From Jaminaea rosea (lineage: Eukaryota > Basidiomycota > Exobasidiomycetes > Microstromatales), in the NCBI RefSeq assembly GCF_003144245.1, contig NW_020289981.1, positions 87,096-151,095 on the forward strand: a DNA stretch of 64,000 bases. The letters are read 5' to 3'. The notes beneath the pieces were generated by a model. It worked only from the letters and a program-made list of their open reading frames with translations. It was not told the origin of the DNA and did not search any database. The translations under genes and the position numbers were made by a program. Below, in pieces: positions 21,631 to 33,440 of this stretch (position 1 is its first letter; every line of letters starts with the position of its first letter).

Positions 21631-22569
21631 CTACTCCTGCTCCTCGTCGGGCCCCTCGTTGAGCTTCTTGGCTACGATCAAAGCGTCAGGCGACGACTCA
21701 GCGGGCTTGACCTGCAACTGAACATCGGCCAACTTGCCCTCAGAATCGATGACGACGTGCGATCGAATAGTCTTGCTTGCGGTGCCTGTGAGGGACTTGA
21801 TGAGGAGACGATCAGGGTCCGAGAGGAGGGTGTAGGGGAGAGTCTGCTTCTGCGCGCGTGAGTCGAAGGAAAGGCACGCGGTGTGAGCGAGGGAGACGAT
21901 GATGCTGCGTGGGAGGNNNNNNNNNNNNNNNNNNNNNNNNNNNNNNNNNNNNNNNNNNNNNGGGGGGGGCGTCACGCTTACCTCCTTCCAGTTCTTGAGA
22001 GAAGTCAATCCGTCGTTGGAGAGACCGTAGACTTCGAAGCCGAGCTCGTCCCATTGGCCATGGTCGTCGCGGTACTTCTTGGCTTGGCTACGACCGCGTG
22101 CGTGGGTTCAAGGGGAAGAGAGAGGCGGTGCTCAGTCAGGTTGTGATTCAAGGTGATTCGGGCTCGAGCGCACTCACGTGGTGCATCCACCTGTGTTGGC
22201 CTTGGGGTACATGAAGATGACAGCCTTGCGCAGCGAGCTGATGTCGACATCGTTGCCTGCTTGGTCCTTGAGGGTGAGCCCGGTGGGGAGGGCGTCGCCC
22301 ACCTTGAGCTGGCCGTTCGACTTCGACGAGGCAGAGGAAGAGCCCTGCCCGTTGACGTCAGCATTGGAAGCATCGTCCTTGCCGTTGCTCTTCTTCGCAG
22401 TCGTCGTCGTCGTCTTGCCCTTCTTGGCAGTAGCTGCCGTCTTCTTCGTCTTGGCCTTGGCTGCCTGCTTGACGTCGTCCTCGCGCTTCGAGGCCTTGTC
22501 GGCGATGCGGCCCGAGGCTCGTCGCTCAGCTGGTTCAGTGGCGTTGTCTTGCTTCTTTGCGCGAGCCAT
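21631..22569 (-). CDS. Peroxiredoxin of the BCP/Dot5 type, apparently 1-Cys
   Basis: BCP/PrxQ-type peroxiredoxins reduce peroxides; fungal Dot5 is nuclear. Exons on the minus strand are 22569..22178, 22087..21982 and 21849..21631, giving 238 residues. About 85 N-terminal residues are Lys/Ala/Thr-rich with several basic clusters, consistent with a nuclear signal. The thioredoxin-fold domain starts at LKVGDALPTGLTL. The peroxidatic Cys129 lies in YPKANTGGCTTQ (most relatives have TPGCT). Family segments follow: DELGFEVYGLSNDGL, LKNWKE, KQTLPYTLLSDPD and TIRSHVVID. The usual resolving Cys five residues after the first Cys is Lys here (CTTQAK), and no other Cys is visible. The second intron contains the assembly gap, so the coding sequence appears intact. 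Confidence 0.88.
21917..21961. other. Assembly gap (45 N)
   Basis: A run of 45 undetermined bases sits between the second and third exons of the peroxiredoxin gene. It is flanked by G-rich sequence (GGGAGG on the left, GGGGGGGG on the right), which may be why it failed to sequence. Both neighbouring splice sites are intact, so the gap is intronic. Confidence 0.97.
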
Positions 22570-22993
22570 GGTGGTGTGCAGACGCGTGTGATCGTACTGG
22601 TGGGTCGAATTAGTGATGGCAAGAAAGGAGGGATGCTTGCTGGCTGTTGGAGTGATTATCGTTGCTCACTCGAACGCGGCCTCGTCGATGTGCGAGCTGC
22701 TTCCGCACGCGCGTCGTGGCTGGGGCCGCTGCTTGGCTTGCTCGACTCGACTCGACTCGACTGCAGGGACGCAGCACGTCGACTCGACAATCGAATTAGA
22801 GAGCGACGATGATCAATGTCGAGCCGAGCGACAGATCGCACCGAGCGAGGAGGCTGCGTGCGTGCTTTGTCGACGAAAAGGCCGCCGCACGGGCCTTGGT
22901 TTTGCGCCTCATCACTTTCGTTGGTGATCAAGAGCCGGTGATGCCCAGCTCACTCTTCGACCATCAATCTGACCTCCCTTTCCCCGGCTCACC

Positions 22994-25900
22994 ATGGAGA
23001 GTGAGAATGAAAGACCACAGGAGCGTCGAGCTCTCGTAGCTCGTCTCTATCAAGAGGAGCTCTTCAAGAGAGGCAAAGAGTGAGCACCGCAGGTGTGCTC
23101 CATCAACAGAGCCATCTCCTGCTCACCGTACCACACCACGTCGCTCTTTGCCGCCGCACAGAGGCAATACGATCGCATGCATTGAGACTGGCACCGGCAA
23201 GACGATGATCGCCGCCATGCTCATCGAGCACATGATGGCCGCCGAGCAGATCAAGCCACTGGCTCAACGCCGCCTAGCCATCTTCGCTGTGCCCCTCGTA
23301 CCCCTCGTTCATCAGCAGGCTACCTTCATTGACGCTAATACCGAGGCCAACGTCGAGATTCTCTGCGGAGAGATTGAAACCGAATGTAGCACCAGGTGCG
23401 GTCGGAGGCGGGGGCTTGCCTGCCTTGATCGAGATTGGCTGATACCGTGTCATCCTGCGCTCGCTCGCTCAGAAAGTGGTGGGATGATAACATCGACCGC
23501 GGCGTCGATGTCGTCGTCTGCACCGCACAAGTCTTTCTAAATGCCCTCTCACACGCCTACCTCAGCCTCTCCTCCGTCAACCTGATCGTATTTGACGAAG
23601 CTCACCACGTCGTGGGCGACGACGTCTACAGGCGTATCATGGGTGCGTCAACGCCGCCTTACTGCTGCTCTGCGTCTGCTGATGGTACGCCCGCTGTCAT
23701 CGCCATCGCAGACCACTATCGCCTTCTACTACCCCGTGTCCGACCCAAAATCTTTGGCATGACAGCCAGCCCACTCCTCACATCCACCAAGTCGCTCGAA
23801 GTTGCCTCTTCTCGACTCGAATCCATCCTCGACTCCAAGATCTTTGCACTCTCACCCGAAGCTCGCGAAGAGCTGTCAATTGTGTCCAATCACCCCACTG
23901 AGCTCGTCATCGAGTACGACCGGGCCCCCAATTGGGCCGACATCAGTTCGCGCGTCGCACCTGCCGTTCGCACTCGATTGGTGGCCGAGTTCCAAGGCAA
24001 GCACAAGGACTTTGAAAAGTTGCTCGGCGGGATGGACTGGCATTGGGAGGAGCTGGGGCCGGCTTTCAGTGACCTCGCCTGGTACGTTGCGTGTGGCGAG
24101 CATCACGCCCGCCGACAGCTGACGACTTGCCTCTCCCCGCTGCTCCAGGCTGAGCTCTAAGCAAGACATCCTGGGCAAAGCCGCAATCAAGGAGCACTAC
24201 GCACGCGTGATGGTGAGATCGAGGCATCCACTACAGAGCTGACATGTGTCCGAACCTGACGCCAATCTTTCTCCGCCGCAGGAAACGACAGACCTCGTGA
24301 ATCCCCAATTCGATGACACCTCACGAGCAGCCCAGCTCCGTGACTCAGCATACTTTCGCCGCCAGGTCGTCAACTTCCTCGATGACATTCCAGTCCCCGA
24401 CATCATCGAGCTTCACGAGGGCAATGCTTCGCCAAAGCTGCTCAGGTTCATCCAAGCGCTCGAGTGCTTCAAGCCACACGCCAAGGAGTTCTGCGGTATG
24501 ATCTTCACAGGGCGTCGAGTCACTGCCATTGCTCTGCAGATGCTTATTGAGAGATCACCCAGCCTCTCATCTTGGATCCACAGTGAGGCATTGGTAGGTC
24601 ATTCCGGCGGAGGGATGGCAGCTTCATTTGGCGTAGCGGGTCAGGGAATGACGTGGGAGCAGCAAAATGACGTCTTGATGCGCTTCAGGCGTCGAGATCC
24701 TACAAACCTCGTCATTGCAACGAGCGTCCTCGAAGAAGGCCTTGACATCACGCCAGGTGAGCCTGCGCGATCAGTGCGGTACGATCAACCGTATCTCACC
24801 CGCCACTCCCTCCTGTGCCCAGTCAATTGCGTCATCCGCTTCGACCTACCCAATCACCACGTCGGCTACGTTCAAAGTCGAGGCCGAGCACGAGCCCAAG
24901 ACTCGACCTACTTGCTCTTTGCAGAGAAGCACAACAAGGCACATCTCTCTGTCATCAAGGGAGTCATTAAAGCCGAGTCAGATCTGCAACAATGGCTGCG
25001 AGCACAGCCAGACGACCGCAAAATGCCTTGGGGAGAACGCCAAGATGAAGCTAGGCTCGAGCGTGAGGCGTTTCTACACGATGAGCGCTCCGGCCTTCTC
25101 CAACAGCGCCTCGTCATTGAGTCAACCGGCGCTTGCGTCTTTCCAATCGACACGGTTGCCATCCTAGCTCACTACGTCGCACTGCTCCGCACCGACGAGT
25201 TCTGCGCAACTCGCCCACACTACGAGATGCAAGACAATGGCTGCCAGCACGGCCTACGCTTCAAGGCTAAGCTACATCTGCCTGCCAACTCTCCCCTGAC
25301 TCTCATCGAGGGACCGCTCACTCGATCCAAAAAGGCAGCCAGGCGCCTCGCAGCGTTTGAGGCAGTACACCAGCTCCACCAACTGAGCGAGCTGGATGAC
25401 CATCTTGCACCCAAGCAGAGACCCAAGACGTTCCCGGAGGTTACGGCCGCGCTACACTACAATCTCAAGGGGATCGGCGAGATAGTTGACGGAGTAACGC
25501 CCAAGAATACCCTCTCCTTTGCCCCGAAGCTGCCGCCCGTCTTTGATACACCTGGCATCAAGGTCGAGGCATCGGTCGATGTCTATCGCAGCGAGCTGGA
25601 TTTCCCCGGCGTCGACGATGCAGGCGAAGCCTTCCACCCTCTCGCACTCATCACAAAGAGCGCCCTGCCTTGTAGCGAGATGGCGCCCATCACCTTTGCC
25701 AGCTACCAAGGTCAACCATCTTGCGAGCTGCCTATCCTGGGTCAAGCTCAGAGTATGCGCCTGGGCGAGCAGCAGCTACTTCATGCTCGCATTTACACCC
25801 TCCGTCTCCTCGCTCTCATTTCCTCGCGACTCTTAGAGGGCAAAGAGATGCCATATCTGATCCTGCCACTCGACAAGGAGACGCGCGAGATTGACTGGCA

Positions 25901-27866
25901 AGCCATCGATGCTGCGAGTGAGGGCTCGGCGATCTCCAAAGTCCCACGCCACCCAGAAGAGCATTGGGTGCTAGACAAACTCGTCCTGGACTCGCCGCGC
26001 GTGGGCAGCGGTGCTCGAGCTTTCCGAGCTCTCAAGGTTGATCACGACAAGACACCGCTCAGCAAGATTCCAGGACGCGAAGGAGAGGAAGGCGCAGCGA
26101 CGACGTACTGGGACGACGCTGTTGCCCGCAAGATGCGGCAAGAGAATGTAGACGCCGACAATATGAGCCCCTCTGACGATCAGCCCCTCATCGAAGCAGT
26201 GCGATTGGCTCAACGCCTTGACAACTACCTTGTCCCCATGCAGCGCCGGGCCAAGTCGACCACAGCCAGTCCGGACTACCTCATCCCACAGCTGACCTGG
26301 CAGCACAGCATTACCGCCTCCGTTTTCGAGTCGGCACGCATGGTCCCTTCCTACCTCGCTGGTCTCGAGCACGCCCTCAACGCCCGCGAGCTCAACGAGC
26401 ATCTCTTCTCGCTTCGCCTCGATCCTACGCAGACCAGTACAGCCCTAACAGCCCCCTCGGCCGGCCTCCCTTACAACAACCAGCGCCTCGAGTTCCTAGG
26501 CGACGTCTTCCTCAAAGCGATCTCTTGCGCGTACGTCTTTGCCCGCTCTGACAAGCGACTCGAAGGGCATCTCCACCTCGATGCAAGGGAGGTACTTTCC
26601 AATTCGAGCCTGGTAGAGAAGACCAAGGACTTCCAGCTTGGCACGGTTCTCTGCACCCGCAGCTTCACGAGACGCAACTGGTGCCCACCCCTGCTTGAGG
26701 CTACCAATCGCGAACCAATTGATCCGACGGAGAGGCTGAATCATGTGTCGCCAAAGATGCTTGCAGACATCGTCGAGAGTCTCATCGGAGCCGCAGTGAG
26801 CACGACCTCCGGGACCAGCGAGGACGGACTCTGGCTCAATGTCGACCTGGGGCTATTTGCGTGCGTCCGATTGGGCATCTTGCCTTCCGAGATTAAAAGC
26901 ATCGACGACATCGCCAAGTAAGAGACGCAGACGTGGTGTTGATGAAGCATCACGGCACTGACCACGACTCCTCTTCGCAGGAGATGGCGGGAACAAGTAG
27001 AGCCCAAGGTGAAAATGAGGGGAAGTCTTAAACAGCGCTGCCGAGTCTGATATCCTCTCCCATGTTCTTGGCGCCGCCAGGCCATCGCCGAGAGGTGGAA
27101 TCAGCGTCCCCACCGTGAGCGGCTGAAGCGACTGGAGGAGATTTGGGGCCACCATTTCAACATGCCCCACCTAGCTCTCGAAGCATTGACTCATCCAGGC
27201 CACCTCAATTCTGCCTTGCCCTCGTACCAGCGCCTTGAGTTCTTGGGTGACGGCTTGCTTGACCTCTTCATCGATGCGTGAGCCGACAAATAGAGGCTAC
27301 GTGAAGCTTTCTCGCTGACTCACACTACTGTACTTCTCGCCCCGCACAGTTGGCTCTTCAAACGCTTCACTCACTTCGACGAGGGCGAACTCACGGCCTT
27401 CAAGGGCATGCTGGTCTCGAACAAAGCCCTCAGCGCGCTCTGTGAGGCCACAAAGCTTTACAAGTACCTGCAGACGGACTTTCAGCCTTCCCTCATGAGT
27501 GCGATTCAAGCTACGACGGCTGAACTCAAGTACGCGAGGGAAAGAGTCGACCGCTACGTCGAACAGAGGGGGCACACGGGTGACGACGAGGCAAAGAAGC
27601 AGCCGAAGCCTGCGCTGCACTACTGGATCGGTCGCCCTGCTCTGAAGGCCCTCGCGGACATAGTTGAGGCTTCTCTGGGCGCCGTCTTCGTCGACTCTGG
27701 CTTCTGCTTCCAGACGGCTTGGCGCATGTTTTCGCGCGTCTACATGCCGTGGTATGAGCGATACGCTACGGTTGAGGCGTATGAGCAGAGGCTGCTGATT
27801 GAGGAGCAGAAAAGGCAGGAGGGGTTGGCGAGGAGGGCTGAGAAGACGAGTAGGATGGAGGAGTAG
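22994..27866 (+). CDS. DCL: Dicer-like ribonuclease III
   Basis: This Dicer-like protein would cut double-stranded RNA into small RNAs for silencing. Exons are 22994..23079, 23162..23395, 23473..23642, 23712..24081, 24149..24212, 24282..24756, 24823..26917, 26981..27008, 27081..27277 and 27350..27866, giving 1411 residues. The helicase has Walker A ETGTGKT (about 37), DEAHH (about 148), FGMTASP, and motif VI GYVQSRGRAR. A Dicer dimerisation region follows (VAILAHYVALLRTDEF). No canonical PAZ is visible, as in many fungal Dicers. RNase IIIa has QRLEFLGD (about 1020) and MLADIVESLIGA. RNase IIIb has QRLEFLGDGLLDL (about 1224) and ALADIVEASLGAVFVD. All acidic catalytic residues are present, so it should be active. 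No C-terminal dsRNA-binding domain is seen. Two introns (23643..23711, 24757..24822) are multiples of three. Confidence 0.93.
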
Positions 27867-28298
27867 GTGTGTGGGGCAGTAAAGTGGCAACAAATTCTCG
27901 AATCTTCATATATCCGAACTTCATCATATCCTCGAATTCATCATCTCGACATCAAATTGCTCATTTCCTGCCCCTGCTACGCAGGCCCGTCAAAGCCGTC
28001 TTCGCGAGAGCAATCGGATGCGCGTCGCGGCCCCTCGTTACACACACGTAGCGAAGAGTGGATCCTTTCCTCACATCTCTCCCTTCCCTACATCACTGCA
28101 TTATCCGAGCTCCCTGGCCTGTGCTGATCATCTCTGCTGCACCCTAAAGCCACGTCGAGGCGATCCTCACCGGAGACACGAGAGACTCTGGATCGCCTCT
28201 GTGCCACCTCGTCTCGGCCTCGCCTCTTCTAAGGCTGCGCAGTACACGCGACGAGGCAAAGTCACATCCTGAACCACGCTCTCTGAACCTCGCCCATC
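27867..28298. other. Intergenic, RAD21 promoter
   Basis: About 430 bases lie between the Dicer stop and the RAD21 start. The first 100 bases are unusually AT-rich (TTCATATATCC, CATCATATCC), which fits a 3' end and polyadenylation region. No gene is seen. Confidence 0.4.
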
Positions 28299-30708
28299 AT
28301 GTTCTACTCTCAGCAAATGCTGGCCAAGAGGACTGGCCTCGGCATCGTCTGGCTAGCAGCTACTTTGGGTAACCGATCTACCGCCCTCAAGAAGATTACG
28401 CGTCGCGAGCTCGATGGCATCAATATCAGCAAAGCTTGGTGAGTTGCTGCGCTACCACGATATCTGAACTTCAGTGCTCACACCATGCTACTTCTGTCGC
28501 GGGCGTGCGCAGCGATTCGGTCGCCTCCCCTTCGGAGCCTATGGCTCTACGCCTCAGCAGCCAGCTCATGTACGGTGTCGTCCGCCTGTACAGCCAGAAA
28601 TCAGAGCAATTCGTCCTCGATGTCAGCCAAGTCCACGCTACGATGCGCAAGAACTTATCCGAGATCACTGCCCCTTCTGCTATGTTCATCGCCGGAGATC
28701 AGATCGACATGGTGGCTAGCAAGAAGGGCGCGTCACACGGGGCTGGGTCTGACGGCCAGGTAACCCTCAAGCCCAATCAAGCCTTTTACGTGGGCGACTT
28801 TGATTCTACCTTTGACTTGTCATGGGAGAACTTCCTCGACCAACGCCTCGCACGCTCAGCCTCCGCAGCACCAGGCGATGATACAGCCTCTGGAATCAGC
28901 AGTGGGCGCTTTGTATCACGCTCCCCTGGCGCTTCACTCGGTCGCCCGCCCCCACATACCGCTACACGCGACGCTATCCTCCTTCCTTCTCATCGTGGGG
29001 GCGACTACTCGAGCGACACGGGGGATGCAGGAGCCGGGAGAGGTGGAGCTGACTTTGGAGGCGCCAATGACTTGGATTTTGGATTGGATGATCTGCTTGG
29101 CCAGGGTGACGACCTCCCCCTCAATCTAGGACTCCCTGGCTTCGACCCTCCTGCTGCTCCTCCTGATGGCGCTCGTCCCCCCGGCGCAGCAAGACTCTCT
29201 GCCGATGGTGGCCCTCCCCCGCTTGATGATGGTGCAGCAGACCATCCGATGGACGGCTTTGATCCCCTCGACATGGGCCTCGAAGACGCCGGAGCTCTTC
29301 AAGGTATCCTGCATCGCAGTCATTCCCCAAGTCTCGCCGATGACGGCGATGCTCCTTCTCCTTCCAAGCGCCAAAAGATCACCAAGAAGAAAAAGGTCTC
29401 CTTCAGCGTCGAGGACCCTCGCATTAGTCTGAGCGAGGAGGCTGTCAGGGACCAGGAGGGCGACTACGCGCGTATCATGGCTGAGCAGTACGCCGAGAAA
29501 GAGGAGCGCGATGCTGTCAAGAGGGCTGAAGGGTGGGTCCACAACTTGCTGCACAATGCACCGGCTGATCGTGAGTGCGGATGGCACGAGATGTTATGTG
29601 TCGGCAGAGGCCTTGACCTGCTCACCGCTTCGGCTTCTTGCTCACAGTCGCGAATGGCCCTCTCCTGGTCGACTTTTGGCAAGTCACTGTAGGTGCCGAG
29701 AACGAACGAGTCGACGTGATGATGAGGGAGCACCGAGGTAGGGGCCTCGTTGGAGTGGGAGATCAAGGCGAGCAGGCAGAGGGAGTGGGTGCTGCGGCTG
29801 GAGGTGTGCTTGCAGGCTTCGGAGACGATGGCTGGCAGCTTGATCTTGGAGGAGGAGACTATCCAATTGGTGAGCATGAGCGTCCTTGTGTGTGAGCATT
29901 CTTGATCTGACACCGCCATCACGACGCCGCTCAGATGAAATCGCTCGTGACGGCAGCGCTGAGGTTGGACGAGGCCAAGGCACTCCAAGCATGTCGGGCC
30001 GAGCAGTACTTCCCTGGATGGCTCAAGACACTACGGCTGCAGGTGCCGGTGACACTACGGATCTCCTTCGTGCTGGCCAAGGTACTCCTGGCGGCGGACA
30101 TCGATCCATGTCCACCAGTAGCGCGGGAGGGAGGGAGGCTTTGGGCTTGCTGGGACTGGCGGGCGGATCGCCTCATGATTTTCTTGATATGGGGGGCGGT
30201 GAGTACGCGTACGAGACGGTTGGGACAACAGCCAGCTCTGATATCTTGCCTCCCCTCTCTGCCTGCAGGCGGCGATCAATCCTCCTCTGCACATGTGTCC
30301 GTGGTAGAGAGTGTCCCTCAGGCTCAGCGCGACTTGGAGACGACCAACTTCTTCGGCTGGGCTCAAAGGCGCGCCTTGGAGGTAGCACCTAATGCTCTGA
30401 CCTTTGCCGACATTGCATCCACTGCAGACTCGACGAGGCAGGTTGCGGCTGCTGCTTGTGAGTGGGCGGGCGAGCGCATCTGGGTGGTACGCAGCACGAT
30501 CTGATTGCTTTTGTCCGTTGCGCTTCGGCCAGTCGCTCACGTCCTTCAGCTGACCACGAATGGCAACATGGCCGTCAAGCAGGTTGAGGGATACGGCGAG
30601 ATCATCATTGAGATTCTCGTCCAAGCGCAGGAGGGTGATCTTGAGGGCGAGGGCGAGGACGAGGGCGAAGGAGAGGAAGTGCAGCCCGAAGAGATGGGTG
30701 CAGAATAG
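28299..30708 (+). CDS. RAD21: Cohesin kleisin subunit Rad21/Scc1
   Basis: This kleisin closes the SMC1-SMC3 ring that holds sister chromatids together. Exons are 28299..28438, 28513..29570, 29648..29869, 29935..30198, 30269..30457 and 30533..30708, giving 682 residues. The N-terminal domain is MFYSQQMLAKRTGLGIVWLA, then SSQLMYGVVRLYSQKSEQF. The middle is long and acidic/Gly-rich. The C-terminal winged helix is TRQVAAAAFAHVLQLTTNGN, then VKQVEGYGEIIIEI. Exon 4 encodes SAEVGR at residues 481-486, an exact match to the SxExGR consensus cut by separase in yeast Scc1. The last 25 residues are an acidic Glu/Gly tail after the winged helix. Identity as mitotic Rad21 rather than meiotic Rec8 is likely but not proved. 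Confidence 0.93.
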
Positions 30709-31001
30709 CTTCTCACCATGACGTGTCTGAGAGCTGCAACTCCCTAGTCCACCATCTTGAGCGATACTCTGTCAGAAATCATCATCTAATCGAGAGAAGT
30801 AAAAAGTAGAATGCGACGCATCTCGACTTGCATTCTGGTGTCGCGAATCGCCATGGCCCGTGCCGCGGCGGACGACACTCGAGAGCGAGAGGGAGGGATT
30901 CCAAAAAGAGAAAAAGCACGACTGGCGCCATTTTGTCTTTCCGACCAACACTTGTTCCTCCGTCGTCGCTTCGTCATCTGTGCCGGCACAGCGAGCTTAT
31001 A

Positions 31002-33085
31002 ATGGCGGCGTCTCGCTCCTCGTCTGCTACTCGAGGTGACGAGTCTTCAGACTACCACGAGACGCCCGTCTTTCGAGCCTTTGAGCAGGCCAGTCTGGGT
31101 ATGCCGTCGAATATGGCCCTTTCCCCTTCCTCACTCGAGGCTTCCACTTCACGGCAGCAGCCACCGCGACAGGCTGGCCTCACTACATCGAGCAAGACGC
31201 TTGTGGAGACTCGCTCGGGGAGGTCACCCTGGTATGGCCTTGATGGCTTGCCCTCGGAAGCCTACGTCATTGGTGTGGCAGGAGGCAGCGCGAGCGGTAA
31301 GACGAGTGTTGCCAATCGCGTCCTGGCAAAACTCAATGTGCCTACTGTGGCTGTTGTAAGCCAGGACAGCTTCTACAAGCCCTTGAATCCAGAGCAGGTG
31401 GGCATCAAAAAGGACTGTTCAGCCGGCGCAGCATCCACTAATCCTTGTCCTGCTCCCCCACCCCTCGCGCAGAGCAAAATGGCCTTCAGTAACAACTGGA
31501 ACTTCGACTGCGAAGCCGCATTCGACCAAGACCTCCTCAAGCAATGCATCATCGACCTCAAGAACTGCAAGGCAGTCGAAGTACCCGTCTATTCTTTCGC
31601 GCAGCATCAGCGAGTAGACGAGACAAAATACCTCTACGGGGCGTCGGTCGTAATCATCGAAGGCTTGTTTGTGCTTAGCGACCCGGAGCTGCGCAAGTTG
31701 CTCGATCTCAAGATCTATGTTCAGGCGGATAGCGATTTGATGTTGGCGAGAAGGATCACCAGAGATACAAAGGAGAGAGGCAGAGATGTGCATGGCATTA
31801 TCGAGCATTACTTGCGATGGGTCAAGGTGAGTGGGCGTGCGAGGAGTTTCCACCCAAATGGAGCATCATCATCTGATTTTAAATCCCCGTCCACAATTTC
31901 ACACGCCTGTAGCCGGCCATGGACAATAGCATACAGCCTACCGCCAAGTGGGCCGACCTCATCGTTCCAGGTCAGAGCAACGACGTGGCCGTCGATGTCG
32001 TCGCCCAGCACGTGAAGCGCCAACTTGACGCAAGAGCGAATCGACTACGCTCCGAGCTGAGCAAGACGCCTATGACGCCCGCAGCAAGGGGCGCTGCCTC
32101 TACCTCGGCTTCGTACGAGACGCTCCAATCTGCCCTCATTTCACGTCACTTTACGGGCCTTTCGCGAACCCCTTCAACGTCTTCCCTCTCAGACAGCTCA
32201 GCCGACATATCCAACAATCTCACCCAAGCAATCCTCCCAGCATCCGTCCATCTCCTCCCACCAACTCCACAACTGCTGGGCTTGCTCACTATCATGCACG
32301 ACGCCACGACGTCGGCCGCCGACTTTGTCTTCTACACCGACCGCGTCTGCCAAATCCTCATGGAGGCCGCTTCGAGTCACTTGCCCTATCGTGAGAAGAG
32401 TGTCGTCTGCGGAGGTACGGGGAGGACATGGAAGGGCAAGGTGCTGGATACGGACAATGTTTGCACCATTACCATTCAAAGGTCAGGTTCCGTGCTGGAG
32501 AATGCAGCAAGACGATCCATCCCAGCTCTTGTCCAGGGGTCTTTGCTCATCCAATCGACGCAAGAGGACGGCGAGCCTCAACTGTACGATGTTCGCTTGC
32601 CGGACTCACTACGCCGTCGCTCGTCGGCTACATCTTCTCATGTCCTTCTCTTGGACGCCCAGATCGGTACAGGCGCGGCGGCCTTCATGGCCATCAGAGT
32701 CATGCTGGACCACTGCGTGCCGCAGGAGAATATTGTCTTCGTCAGCATATTGGCAAGCGCAAAGGGAGGGATCTGGGCCCTTGCGAGGGCATTCCCACGC
32801 GTCAAGATTGTCCTGGCGGGGGTGGATGGTGGGTTGAGGAAGTGTAGGATCGAGTACCCACGGCGTGGTCATGAGCTTGAGGATGCCACGAGGCGATTGC
32901 AAGGTCGAGCTGGGACTGGCCCGAGGCGTCTACTCAGTGATGACGAGGACGACGACGACGACGACGAGGACGAGGACCAGGAGTATGACGAGCGGGAACA
33001 AGAAGTGTCTCGCAGCAGGACAAAGACGATCTGGGCCATCACGCCAGGGATGGGTTCGATTGGCGATCGATACTATAGAACATGA
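31002..33085 (+). CDS. URK1: Uridine kinase with UPRT-like domain
   Basis: The enzyme phosphorylates uridine and cytidine in pyrimidine salvage. Exons are 31002..31397, 31473..31826 and 31913..33085, giving 640 residues. After about 85 disordered residues comes the kinase domain: P-loop GVAGGSASGKTS at about 91-102, VVSQDSFYKPL, then NWNFDCEAAFD, VPVYSFAQHQR, VVIIEGLFVL and RRITRDTKERGRD. The C-terminal half is the UPRT-like fold seen in UCKL/URK1 proteins: VLLLDAQIGTGAAAFMAIRV, FVSILASAKGG and the terminal ITPGMGSIGDRYYRT. An Asp-rich insert (DDEDDDDDDEDEDQ) lies just before the final segment. The first intron, 75 nt and in frame, uses a GTGGGC donor and a CTAAT branch. Confidence 0.93.
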
Positions 33086-33440
33086 GAGGGTGGTATATCA
33101 ATGGAATCGTTGGCGCTTGTCGTCCTTGCACGCCGGCCGGTATGGTGATTGAGCTCGTGTTGGTTGGTGGCCGGCAGCAGCGGAGGCGGCGCTGGCGGCG
33201 TGGTGTGACGTTCTAAGATTGGATTGGCGCCTGCGTGCGTGCTTGCCGGCGGTCGAACCAACGTTGTTTTGTGCAACGTTGTTTTGTGCTGCAGTGTGTG
33301 CAGGCGGGAGCCAAGTGCCGCGAATCTGTGGCGCAGCCAGATCCCGGCATCAAGAGATGGAGCGCCCAATCCAAGGCTTGAACCGTTTCAATTGTTACCA
33401 TCCATCGCCTGCGGCCCTTGAGTGGCCATCGAGTGGCACG
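33086..33440. other. Intergenic / 5' leader of the DUF2985 gene
   Basis: This short region separates URK1 and the DUF2985 gene on the same strand. It contains a perfect direct repeat of CAACGTTGTTTTGTG (about 33258-33288). An in-frame upstream ATG at 33357 could extend the next protein by 28 residues. Confidence 0.45.
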
